The translations under genes and the position numbers were made by a program. From JBEATZ01 sp041178545 (GTDB taxonomy: Bacteria > Planctomycetota > UBA1135 > UBA2386), in contig JBEGVB010000081.1 in NCBI GenBank assembly GCA_041178545.1, positions 1 to 57,199 of the forward strand: DNA of 57,199 bases. Direction: 5' to 3'. The notes beneath the pieces were generated by a model, which was not told where the DNA came from, made no database searches, and saw nothing but the letters and a program-made list of their open reading frames with translations. Positions 46,424-53,896 of the stretch are shown in pieces. Each line of letters starts with the position of its first letter. Position 1 is the first letter of the stretch.

Positions 46424-46899
46424 GACAGGTCCTCCTCGAACCCGCGCAGCGGCGGCAACCGGCGGAACACGGCCAGCAGCGGCGGCACGAGCAGCGCGGA
46501 CCAGAGCACGTTGGCACCGTGGAGCTCGGCCGAAGCAGAAGGTTGGGAGAACCAGGCCCCGAGCAGTCCCGAGAGCCGCGGCACGACGATGGCCACGACG
46601 GCAGCAAGCGCACCCTGCCAGAGCCAGTTCCTGCGGAACACGATGGACCGCAGCGGCACGACCAGCGCAGTGGGCGTGCCGACCACCAGCATCTGCACGG
46701 CGAGGCCGGCATCGTCGACCAGCGCCCGTCCGGCGGCGACGCCCAGCAGCAGAACGGGCAGGCAGGCTGGTCGTGCGAACCACGCCAGGAAGACGCAGAG
46801 GAGGACCGTGGCGTCGAACAGCGGTTGGCCCGTGCTGCCGACCCATCCCTGCAGCAGGTAGAGCTGCGGCACCAGCAGGAACCAGAGCACCCAGCGCAT
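46420..46899 (-). CDS. mreD: MreD-like rod-shape membrane protein
   Basis: 159 residues with four to five predicted membrane helices (WVLWFLLVPQLYLLQGW, ATVLLCVFLAWFA, VLLLGVAAGRALV, WQGALAAVVAIVVPRLSG, ANVLWSALLVPPLLAVF), the usual size and layout of MreD. MreD has little sequence conservation, so the call rests on topology and its place between mreC and mrdA. GGAGG and an overlapping stop/start (TGATG) couple it to mreC; its stop overlaps the PBP2 start (GTGA). It helps hold the MreC-PBP2-RodA complex in the membrane. Confidence 0.85.
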   Translation of the reverse strand: MRWVLWFLLVPQLYLLQGWVGSTGQPLFDATVLLCVFLAWFARPACLPVLLLGVAAGRALVDDAGLAVQMLVVGTPTALVVPLRSIVFRRNWLWQGALAAVVAIVVPRLSGLLGAWFSQPSASAELHGANVLWSALLVPPLLAVFRRLPPLRGFEEDLS

Positions 46900-48236
46900 C
46901 AGGATCCCTCCTGCACCGTGGTCACTTCGGCACCACGGCCGAGGTCGACCGGCTCCAGCTCGAGCCACAATCCGTCCGCCTCGGCAGGCGCCACGCGCCC
47001 GAGCCGGAGGCCCGGAGGGCAGTCGGGGCCGTTGCTGCCCGTGAAGAGCCAGCCCCGTGCCGGCGAGGGACCCTGCACGGCCACCCGCAGCCCTTGCGCG
47101 GCCCAGCCCTCCACCGTGCCCTGGAGCTCCACCACCGGCTGCCCGGGCTCGTCCGGGAGCAAGAGCAGGGACCACGGGTGCCGCGTGGCGGCAAATGCCG
47201 TCACCAGTCCCTGACCGAGGACCAAGGTGCGCACGGTGCCGATGCAGACGCCGTCCTGCGACACGGCAGCCCCGTCCGCAACCCGGGCACTGCGGGGCCA
47301 CGATGCATGCAGCCGGCGCGCCTCGGCACCGGGCAGGGACAGCAGCTGTGCAGCCACCGAGCCCCGGGACCCTGCAACGGGCGCAGCATCCTCGGGGCGC
47401 TGTTCGGCACGTGGGTGCCACACCACGACGTGGGACACGGCACGCGGCTCGACCGCGGGCTCGACGTACACGCCGATCGTCTCCCCGCTGGCGTAGCCCC
47501 AGATGCGGGCGCGCCCCACCAGCAGGTCTGTGGGCAGGCCCTGCCCCCAGGGCTCAGGCACGCGCAGCGAGCGAACCTCGGCACCGCTGTCGCGGAAGCG
47601 CGACGCCCCGTATGGGTCGTCCCACAGGCTGGTGCGGAGTGGCCAGGGGTCGAGCGAGGCCGCTGCCTCCACCACCAGGTGCAGCGGACGGGCACCCGTG
47701 GGTGCCTGCATGCTGGCGGCCACCCGCAGGCACTCGGGGTGGTGCAGCATCAGCACGCGCGCAGGCTGCGCAGCACCCTCGTCCGCGGGCCCTGCCTGCC
47801 CGGGACGGGCGAGGAAACCCACCAGGGCCTCTCCGCTCGTCACGAACGTCGCATGGCCCTGCAGCGAGGCGAAGCTGCGGCCGAGCACGAGTTCGCTCGG
47901 CTGGCCTGCGCCGCCCGGACGACGTCGCTCCACCACGGGCACCACCTCGGGCACGAGGTCGGGGTCGACTCGTTCCACGGCCCCGCGGACGAGCGTTGCC
48001 CGCAGGCGCTGCGTCAGTTGTTCCTGCAGGCTGCCGCCCGCGGCAGAGACTGCACTCCCGGCCTCGACCGGCACCGGCTGCAGGCGCGCCACGAGCTTGA
48101 GCGGCAGCGCCACTGCACCGAGCAACGCCTTCTCCACAGGCTCGGTGAAGGAAGGCAGGGCAAGTGCACAGAGCGCCGCCACCAGGGCACCGTAGAGCCC
48201 CACGGGGAACACGCGATTGCCCCAGCGTTGATCCAA
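46899..48236 (-). CDS. mreC: MreC-like rod-shape protein (divergent)
   Basis: 445 residues if it starts at the TTG at 48236, which has GAGGAGG four bases upstream; a GTG eight codons later is an alternative. One membrane helix near 10-31 is followed by a short helical part (VEKALLGAVALPLKLVARLQPV). A long beta-rich periplasmic part ends with SQDGVCIGTVRTLVLGQGLVTAFAATRHPWSLLLL. That resembles the MreC core strand order (V.....G.V..V.....V.L..D). It is much longer than common MreC (about 270-350) and has poor sequence identity, so the call leans on the mreB-x-mreD order. MreC activates PBP2. Confidence 0.8.
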   Translation of the reverse strand: MDQRWGNRVFPVGLYGALVAALCALALPSFTEPVEKALLGAVALPLKLVARLQPVPVEAGSAVSAAGGSLQEQLTQRLRATLVRGAVERVDPDLVPEVVPVVERRRPGGAGQPSELVLGRSFASLQGHATFVTSGEALVGFLARPGQAGPADEGAAQPARVLMLHHPECLRVAASMQAPTGARPLHLVVEAAASLDPWPLRTSLWDDPYGASRFRDSGAEVRSLRVPEPWGQGLPTDLLVGRARIWGYASGETIGVYVEPAVEPRAVSHVVVWHPRAEQRPEDAAPVAGSRGSVAAQLLSLPGAEARRLHASWPRSARVADGAAVSQDGVCIGTVRTLVLGQGLVTAFAATRHPWSLLLLPDEPGQPVVELQGTVEGWAAQGLRVAVQGPSPARGWLFTGSNGPDCPPGLRLGRVAPAEADGLWLELEPVDLGRGAEVTTVQEGS

Positions 48237-48267
48237 CCCGCCTCCTCGAGAACCACCCTGCCGGGCC

Positions 48268-48284
48268 GCCGCGCAGCGCGCGGC
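48268..48284 (-). other. Hairpin between mreB and mreC
   Basis: 7-bp perfect stem GCCGCGC/GCGCGGC with a 3-base loop in the 77-bp gap between mreB and mreC. It has no U-tract. It might attenuate transcription so that mreB is made in excess over the membrane partners, but this is only a guess. Confidence 0.3.
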
Positions 48285-48313
48285 AGCAGCCGGTCCACCA
48301 CCCGCACCGGCGC

Positions 48314-49378
48314 TCAGCCCAAGTTGTCGCCGGCCTCGAGGAACTGGGAGTAGAGCTCCAGGTTCTCGAGGAAGATGCCCGTGCCGCGCGCGACGCACTC
48401 CAGCGGACGTTCGGCGACGCGCGTGTCGAGCTCGGTCTCCCGGGCAATGAGCTCGGGCAGGCCGCGCAGCATGGCGCCACCGCCACAGAGGGTGATGCCG
48501 GACTGCACGAGGTCGGCAGCGAGTTCGGGCGGCGTGCGCTCGAGCACGGACTTGATCGAGCTGACCACCTTGCGCACTGGTTCGGCCAGCGCCTCGCGCA
48601 CGTCGGCGGAGGAGATCACGGCACGACGGGGCAGACCCGTGAGCGAGTCGCGTCCGCGGATCTCCACCTCCGTGTCCTCCTCGTCCTCGAGGGGCATGCA
48701 GTTGCCGGCAGCGATCTTGAGTCGCTCCGCGGTGATCTCGCCGACCAGCAGGTTGAACTTGTTGCGGATGTAGTGCGCGATCGCGTCGTTGAAGTCGTCA
48801 CCTGCCACGCGGAGGCACTCTGCCGTCACGACGTTGGCGAGGGAGATCACGGCGACCTCCGAGGTGCCACCGCCGATGTCCACCACCATGCAGCCGTGGG
48901 GCTCGTGCACCGGCAGGCCCGCACCGATGGCGGCGGCCGTGGGCTCGTCGACGAGGAACACGCGACGCGCGCCGGCGCGCTCGGCAGAACCGATCACCGC
49001 GCGCTTCTCCACGGGCGTGATGCCCCAGGGCACTGCGATCACCACGCGAGGCTTCACCATCCTGCGACCACCGCAGGCCTTGTTGATGAAGTAGCGCAGC
49101 ATCTTCTCCGTCACCTCGAAGTCGGCGATGACGCCGCTCTTCATCGGACGGATGGCCTGGAACCCAGGCGGGGTGCGACCGAGGTACTCGAGAGCCGCGG
49201 TGCCGACGGCACCGCCGTCGAGCAACACCTCGTTGGAACCCTTGCGGACGGCGACGACGGATGGCTCATCGAGCACGATGCCGCGTTCGCGCACGAACAC
49301 GAGCGTGTTTGCCGTTCCCAAGTCGATCCCGAGATCGACCGAGAAGCGGCTCATGAGCCACTCAAACGGTTTGACCAT
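48314..49378 (-). CDS. mreB: MreB actin-like rod-shape protein
   Basis: 354 residues. Actin-fold phosphate-1 motif is GIDLGTANTLVF near 16-27, phosphate-2 is VVDIGGGTSEVAVISL, the connecting blocks are AVPWGITPVEKRAVIGSAERAGARRVFLVDEPTAAAIGAGL, and the adenosine motif is GITLCGGGAMLRGLPE. The N-terminal amphipathic start MVKPFEWLMSRF may bind membrane. The ATG at 49378 has GGAGGGG upstream; an ATG eight codons later is possible but the RBS favours this one. MreB forms filaments under the membrane and guides RodA/PBP2. First gene of the elongasome operon. Confidence 0.97.
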   Translation of the reverse strand: MVKPFEWLMSRFSVDLGIDLGTANTLVFVRERGIVLDEPSVVAVRKGSNEVLLDGGAVGTAALEYLGRTPPGFQAIRPMKSGVIADFEVTEKMLRYFINKACGGRRMVKPRVVIAVPWGITPVEKRAVIGSAERAGARRVFLVDEPTAAAIGAGLPVHEPHGCMVVDIGGGTSEVAVISLANVVTAECLRVAGDDFNDAIAHYIRNKFNLLVGEITAERLKIAAGNCMPLEDEEDTEVEIRGRDSLTGLPRRAVISSADVREALAEPVRKVVSSIKSVLERTPPELAADLVQSGITLCGGGAMLRGLPELIARETELDTRVAERPLECVARGTGIFLENLELYSQFLEAGDNLG

Positions 49379-49440
49379 GGACCCCTCCAGAGGGGTTTCC
49401 CCGAGTTGCAGGTGCGGGGTCACCTTGACCAGCAGGACAT

Positions 49441-49463
49441 GCTGCCTTGACCGAAGGCAGCAG
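49441..49463 (-). promoter_or_regulatory. 5'-end hairpin in the mreB leader
   Basis: Perfect 9-bp stem TGCTGCCTT/AAGGCAGCA with a 5-base loop. The promoter at 49470-49497 predicts the mRNA start at about 49463, so the hairpin would be the very first structure of the mRNA. 5'-terminal stem-loops are known to stabilise mRNAs in other bacteria. The leader to mreB is about 85 bases. Confidence 0.45.
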
Positions 49464-49469
49464 GACGCA

Positions 49470-49497
49470 ACGTAGCGAGGTGCTGCAGTATGGCAAC
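49470..49497 (-). promoter_or_regulatory. Promoter of the mreBCD-mrdA-rodA operon
   Basis: On the minus strand TTGCCA (-35, five of six), a 16-bp spacer and TACGTT (-10). It is the best sigma-70-like site in the 330-bp gap between mreB and the small gene at 49709. The rest of that gap contains the terminator at 49633 and no other element I can see. Confidence 0.5.
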
Positions 49498-49632
49498 GGG
49501 GAACACACGCACTTCGCGCGCCCGTCGCACGCGCATGGGGAAGCTTGTGCACACCCACTCTCCGTGCGCCGCATGGACGTGCAGCCACGCGCCCGCGCGC
49601 GGAGCGGACGCCCCACCCGCGGGTGCGCGCCC

Positions 49633-49665
49633 GGAAAACAAAGAACCCCGCGCAAGGCGGGGTTC
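49633..49665 (-). terminator. Intrinsic terminator after the small membrane-protein gene
   Basis: On the minus strand GAACCCCGC, a 5-base loop and GCGGGGTTC, followed by TTTGTTTTCC. This is the only classical U-tailed terminator in the window. It ends the transcript of the coiled-coil and 51-aa genes. A second inverted repeat GGCTCGGC/GCCGAGCC sits at 49673-49691, before it. Confidence 0.8.
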
Positions 49666-49708
49666 CAGGTGCGGCTCGGCAAGGCCGAGCCAGACGAGTC
49701 AGCGCCGG

Positions 49709-49864
49709 TCAGGCGTAGGCCTGAGAGGCCACGTTGACCAGGACGATCGCGATGAGCACGAGGATCGTCGTGCCCAGCACGATGCCGTCTTCGAGCCCGA
49801 GACCGCCGGTCTTCACTTCCTCGACTGCCTCGACGGGAGCCGCTGCCTTCTTCTTGCTGGCCAT
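49709..49864 (-). CDS. Small single-pass membrane protein, 51 aa
   Basis: 51 residues. It has a lysine-rich start (MASKKKAAAP), an acidic stretch (VEAVEEVK) and a membrane helix (GIVLGTTILVLIAIVLVNVA, 28-47) ending SQAYA. The start has GGAGGG upstream and lies 22 bp after the stop of the coiled-coil gene. The stop is followed by a strong intrinsic terminator, so it is the second and last gene of a two-gene operon. Codon use and the terminator make it a real gene despite its length. The family is unknown; it could be an accessory partner of the coiled-coil protein. Confidence 0.75.
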   Translation of the reverse strand: MASKKKAAAPVEAVEEVKTGGLGLEDGIVLGTTILVLIAIVLVNVASQAYA

Positions 49865-49886
49865 GTTCAAGCCCTCCGTGGGGGTC

Positions 49887-50738
49887 TCAGTTGGTCTGGG
49901 TAGAAGCGCTGTCGCCGACGTTCACGGCGCCCTTGACGATGTCGAGGGTGCAGAACGCAACCTTCTTGTCGTTGTCGGCAGCGGTGACGCGGGCCTCGCC
50001 CTTGTAGCCCTTGGCGTCGTAGATCGCGAAGCGGTAGCCGACCTTGACCTCGGCCGACTCAGGGTTCTCGGTCACGCTGATGGTGACGAGCTTGTTGTTC
50101 GACACCTGGGTGACCGTGCCCTTGAAGGCGGGGACGGCCATGCTCTCCAGGAAGCCCTTGGCCTTGGCGACGTCGACCAGCAGGGTCAGCTCGCTCTTGT
50201 CCTTGGACAGGCTGGCGATGGTGGCGTCCTTGTTGGTGCCCGAGTCGGTGAGACCGGCCACCTGCTGCTCCAGGTCCTTCTGGGCGGCGACGGCGGCGTC
50301 CTTGGCGGCAACGGCCTCGTCCTTGTCCTTCTCGGCGGAGAGGGCCTTGGCGTACGCCTCCTTGGCCTGGCTGAAGGCCGAGGCCAGCTCGCTCTTCATC
50401 GCGGCGGCGCTGCTGTTCAGCGCCTTGACGTCACCCTCGATGCTGGAGAGCTGCGCGTTGAGGCGCTTGTTCTCCTCCGTGAGGCGGTCGTTGTCGTTCT
50501 TCAGGTTCGCGATCTGGCGATCCTGCTGGGCCTTCTGGAAGTCACCCTGGGTGACCTTGCCCGTCAGTTCGGCGATCTGCGAGTCCGTCTCGCTCTTCAG
50601 CTTGCCGAACTCCTGTTCTTTGGCGGTGAACTTGTCCTTCCAGTTGTCCTGCTTCTGCAGGTACGTGCCGGAGAAGCCGACGAACGTGCCGGCGAGGATC
50701 AGGTTGAGAACGATGAAGACGCGGCCGAGGGGACTCAT
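49887..50738 (-). CDS. Membrane-anchored coiled-coil envelope protein
   Basis: 283 residues. An N-terminal membrane helix (about 7-25, FIVLNLILAGTFVGFSGTY) is followed by a long lysine-, glutamine- and alanine-rich coil (about 30-195). The C-terminal beta domain (about 200-283: FKGTVTQVSNNKLVTISV, VKVGYRFAIYDAKGYKGEARVTAADNDKKVAFCTLDIVKG) has the layout of small beta-barrels that cap coiled coils, as in MreC-like or secretin-associated proteins. Lower arginine and higher lysine content than its neighbours is notable but codon choice is the same. A good promoter lies upstream and it is probably highly expressed. Function unknown. Confidence 0.72.
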   Translation of the reverse strand: MSPLGRVFIVLNLILAGTFVGFSGTYLQKQDNWKDKFTAKEQEFGKLKSETDSQIAELTGKVTQGDFQKAQQDRQIANLKNDNDRLTEENKRLNAQLSSIEGDVKALNSSAAAMKSELASAFSQAKEAYAKALSAEKDKDEAVAAKDAAVAAQKDLEQQVAGLTDSGTNKDATIASLSKDKSELTLLVDVAKAKGFLESMAVPAFKGTVTQVSNNKLVTISVTENPESAEVKVGYRFAIYDAKGYKGEARVTAADNDKKVAFCTLDIVKGAVNVGDSASTQTN

Positions 50739-50909
50739 GGGGAACCGTGAACTCCTGGTTGCGGCCAGCGGGTGCCAGGCGCCTTTGCCTGGTTGGACCG
50801 CTGTCGCGCGAGAGATGCGATGGGACGTGGGGTCAAGCCACCCGGTGAGCCGCAGGTCAGCAACAAGAGGGAGAGTCTGTTGCCCACCGAGAGGGTGCGT
50901 AGGGCGCGG

Positions 50910-50937
50910 ATCCTAGCCCCACGAAGGGCAGGGTCAA
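50910..50937 (-). promoter_or_regulatory. Promoter of the coiled-coil/51-aa operon
   Basis: On the minus strand TTGACC (five of six), a 16-bp spacer and TAGGAT (four of six). It overlaps the last codons of lnt and leaves a leader of about 165 bases before the ATG at 50738. Best sigma-70-like promoter in the window. Confidence 0.55.
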
Positions 50938-52550
50938 GAACCGCCTGCATCGAGAGTTCGAGTCCCGGAGAGCCGTCGGCTCGACCAGAGGACGCAGAGC
51001 CAGCCCAGCGCCAGCAGCACCTCGTGCCCGCGGACCAGGGAGGCACCGGCGGGCAGCCGCCCCGGGCCCGGCTGCACCGCGACCTCGAGGACGCGCGGTC
51101 CGGGGCTGGGCGCCGGGACCTTGGGCAGCAGGCCGACGACCCGCCCGTCCCGGGCCACGTGGGCAGTGAGGCCGTCCATGGTGCAGCGGACCAAGGGGGT
51201 GTCGGTCTCCAGCGCGCGCACCACGGTCATGGCCAGCAGTTGTTCCAGTTCGGCGCCCCCCTCGTACCAGGCCTCGTTGGACAGCACGGCGAGGAACCGG
51301 GCACCGTCGGCCACCGCCTCCCGCCCCACCCAGCCGAAGGCGTTGTCGAAGCACAGCATCGCACCAAAGGGGACTTCCGCGCCCGCGTCCGTGCGGGCAA
51401 CGAGCAGCGGCTGGGGCCGACCGAAGACGTTGTCGGGAACCGCCCCCATCCACGCTCGGACGGTGTCGCGGACCGCCTGTGCCGCAGCCTCGGGCAGCAG
51501 GAAGAGGAACGGCACGTACTCGCCCGCGGGCACCAGCACCCGTTTCTCGTGGTGGCCGTGCACGGTCCCACCCGGCCCCAGCAGCACCGCAGCCGGGGTC
51601 TCGGTGCCGTCCGCGCGGACCACCATGGCACCCACCAGCAGGCGGGTGTCGCCGGGCAGCTCCGGCAGCGGCCAGCCGCGGCCCTCCCACCTCGGCTCCC
51701 CGGCGGGAGCCGAAGCCACGTGGCCCGGGTGCGTGCTCTCCGGCCAGAGCACGAGGGCGGGCGGCTCGGGACGGGCCAACAGCTCGCGCGTCGGATCCAG
51801 CAGGCGGCTGCGGTAGACCTCGGCGTACTCGCGGGCGCTGGTGAGCCTCGCGGGATGGTACCCGGGCTCGACGGCAGCCATGCGGACCGGTGCCGCAGGC
51901 GCCGCATCGGCATCGGTGACCCCTGCCGCGGCAGCGCGCGCACCCAGCGCCAGCAGCAGCCATGCTGCGAGCCCTCCGGCGAGGCGGAACCGGGCTCTGC
52001 CGAAGGGGGTGGTGCCCGTCTGCCAGCCGCGGAAGGTGTCGACGGCCGCGGCGCTGACCCAGCCCACGAGGCCGTTGAGCAGCACCTCGCCGCCCCACCG
52101 CACCGGTGCGAGCAGCACCGGCCACTCCCACAGGGCGTGGCACGGCTGGCCGTGGGGGTAGTGCATCTCCGGCATGTGGGCGCGCAGCCACTGGATGGCC
52201 GCGACGGCAAGGGCCCAGGCCCAGGGACCGTTGCGGGCACCGCGGAGGCGGACGAACCACGCGGCGAGCAGGGTGTAGCACCCGCCGACGATGCCGATGG
52301 CAACCCATCCGGGCAACAGCACGTGCCGCAGGGAGAACGAGAAGCAGAGGATGTGCGCTGCGCCCACGGCATGGCCCCACAGCAGCGGGCGCGTCGTGCG
52401 GGTGAACAGTGCGTACGTCGCCATCCACCCCGGGACGACGAGGAACTCGGCCCCGACGAACCACGCGGGCGGGGTCGCCGCCCACAGCAGCAGCACGGCT
52501 GCGAGCGCGAGCGCGGCGTCGGCACGCGGACTCGGGCGGGAGCCGTTCAC
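50934..52550 (-). CDS. lnt: Apolipoprotein N-acyltransferase
   Basis: 538 residues from a GTG that overlaps the moeA stop (GTGA). Six to seven membrane helices occupy the first 210 residues. The C-terminal nitrilase domain carries the Glu-Lys-Cys triad: Glu271 in VLWPESTHPG, Lys336 in HHEKRVLVPAGEYVP and Cys400 in AMLCFDNAFG. It transfers the third acyl chain to lipoproteins at the periplasmic face, matching the two lipoproteins encoded in this window. The final helix is near 515-530 (VLLALGWLCVLW). The promoter for the next operon overlaps its end. Confidence 0.94.
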   Translation of the reverse strand: MNGSRPSPRADAALALAAVLLLWAATPPAWFVGAEFLVVPGWMATYALFTRTTRPLLWGHAVGAAHILCFSFSLRHVLLPGWVAIGIVGGCYTLLAAWFVRLRGARNGPWAWALAVAAIQWLRAHMPEMHYPHGQPCHALWEWPVLLAPVRWGGEVLLNGLVGWVSAAAVDTFRGWQTGTTPFGRARFRLAGGLAAWLLLALGARAAAAGVTDADAAPAAPVRMAAVEPGYHPARLTSAREYAEVYRSRLLDPTRELLARPEPPALVLWPESTHPGHVASAPAGEPRWEGRGWPLPELPGDTRLLVGAMVVRADGTETPAAVLLGPGGTVHGHHEKRVLVPAGEYVPFLFLLPEAAAQAVRDTVRAWMGAVPDNVFGRPQPLLVARTDAGAEVPFGAMLCFDNAFGWVGREAVADGARFLAVLSNEAWYEGGAELEQLLAMTVVRALETDTPLVRCTMDGLTAHVARDGRVVGLLPKVPAPSPGPRVLEVAVQPGPGRLPAGASLVRGHEVLLALGWLCVLWSSRRLSGTRTLDAGGS

Positions 52551-53788
52551 CGGGGACCGGCCGTTGCGCCGAAGGGAGTGACCGGCAGCAGGGTGCCCGC
52601 AGCAGGGGCGGTGCCCGCGGGCACCAGCGCGTAACCGTTTGCCGGCACCAGCGCGAACGGGTCGCCGCTGGGCGAGACCGGCAGCATCCGGGCGACCAGC
52701 GCCCCATGCTCGTCCGGGCCGAGTTGTGCAGGCACGGCCTGTTCGCGGGAGTTGGCGCGCGGGAGCGCGCCGCCGGCACGGGCCAGCTCGGGGCCGGCGT
52801 GGACCGGGGCACCGCACCAGCGGTGCAGCCAGGGCCGCACCAGCAGGTCGAACACGGTGAAACAGGAAGCGGGGTTGCCGGGCAGCGCGAAGACGGCGCG
52901 GGCGCGAGGCCCCTGCGCGAGGCCGAAGAACGTCGGCTTGCCCGGCTTCAGCTGGATGCCGTGGAACACGGGCTGCACGCCGAGGGCCGTGAGCGTGGTG
53001 TGCACCAGGTCGTGGGTGCCCTTGCTCACGCCGCCGATCGTCACCAGCACGTCGGCCTCGGCGAGCCCGCGCGCGAGCAGCCCGCGCAGCGGTCCCTCCT
53101 CGTCAGGCGCGATCCCGAGGCGCACTGGTTCGCCGCCGCACTCCGCGACCTGCGCCGCCAGCGCGTGGCTGTTGCTCTCGCGGACCTGGTGCGGCAACGG
53201 CTCCCGGTCGACGGGGACGACCTCGTCCCCGGTGGCGAGGATGGCCACGCGAGGCCTGGAGGCGACGGTCACCTGCACCCGACCCAGCACGGCAAGGGCA
53301 CCGACCTCGGCGGCGCGGATGCGGGTCCCGCGGGCCAGGAGCCTTTGCCCCGGCTGCACCTCGGAACCCATCAGGCGCACGTTCTGCCCGCGCCGCACGC
53401 CCTCTCGCACCTCGACCTCGGTGCCCTCGTACCCGCTGGTGTGCTCCACTGGCACCACCGTGTCGGAACCGGGCGGCACCACGGCCCCGGTCATGATGCG
53501 CACGGCCGTGCCTGCCGGCACCCGACCGGGATAGGGGTGGCCAGCCAGGCTCTCCCCCACCACCGGAAAGCGGCTGCCCGGTGCAAGTTCCGCGCGATCG
53601 CCCAACCCGAGGGCAAAACCGTCCATGGCAGCCCGGTCCGTGGCAGGCCATGGGCCGTCGGCACACACGTCCTCCGCAAGCCACCGCCCGAGTGCTTGGG
53701 CGAGCGCGACGGTTTCGTGGGGGCACTGGGCACAAGGGGCCTCGAGGACCGCCTGCCTTGCCGCTGCGAGGGAAATCACGCCTGCCAT
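52547..53788 (-). CDS. moeA: Molybdopterin molybdotransferase MoeA
   Basis: 413 residues, the usual length. It inserts molybdenum into adenylylated molybdopterin in cofactor synthesis. Hallmarks are PWPATDRAAMDGFAL near 45-60, VRIMTGAVVPPGSDTVVPVEH, ILATGDEVV (GDE of the MPT-binding cleft), ESNSHAL, TIGGVSKGTHDLV, FHGIQLKPGKPTFFG and ALPGNPASC. The usual GGVSxGDxD is GGVSKGTHD here, with Thr in place of the first Asp, which may or may not matter. The start ATG at 53788 agrees with homology. Overlap with lnt by 4 bp is unusual, since the two pathways are unrelated. No other molybdenum gene is in the window. Confidence 0.94.
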   Translation of the reverse strand: MAGVISLAAARQAVLEAPCAQCPHETVALAQALGRWLAEDVCADGPWPATDRAAMDGFALGLGDRAELAPGSRFPVVGESLAGHPYPGRVPAGTAVRIMTGAVVPPGSDTVVPVEHTSGYEGTEVEVREGVRRGQNVRLMGSEVQPGQRLLARGTRIRAAEVGALAVLGRVQVTVASRPRVAILATGDEVVPVDREPLPHQVRESNSHALAAQVAECGGEPVRLGIAPDEEGPLRGLLARGLAEADVLVTIGGVSKGTHDLVHTTLTALGVQPVFHGIQLKPGKPTFFGLAQGPRARAVFALPGNPASCFTVFDLLVRPWLHRWCGAPVHAGPELARAGGALPRANSREQAVPAQLGPDEHGALVARMLPVSPSGDPFALVPANGYALVPAGTAPAAGTLLPVTPFGATAGPR

Positions 53789-53896
53789 GAGATGCTGCTG
53801 CGAATAGAACCTGTTGCCTCGTAGTTTGCACCACGGCAGTCCCGCCTCCCAGCGGGATTGCGCCTCCGAACCCGTCCGAGCCACGAAGCCACGCCC

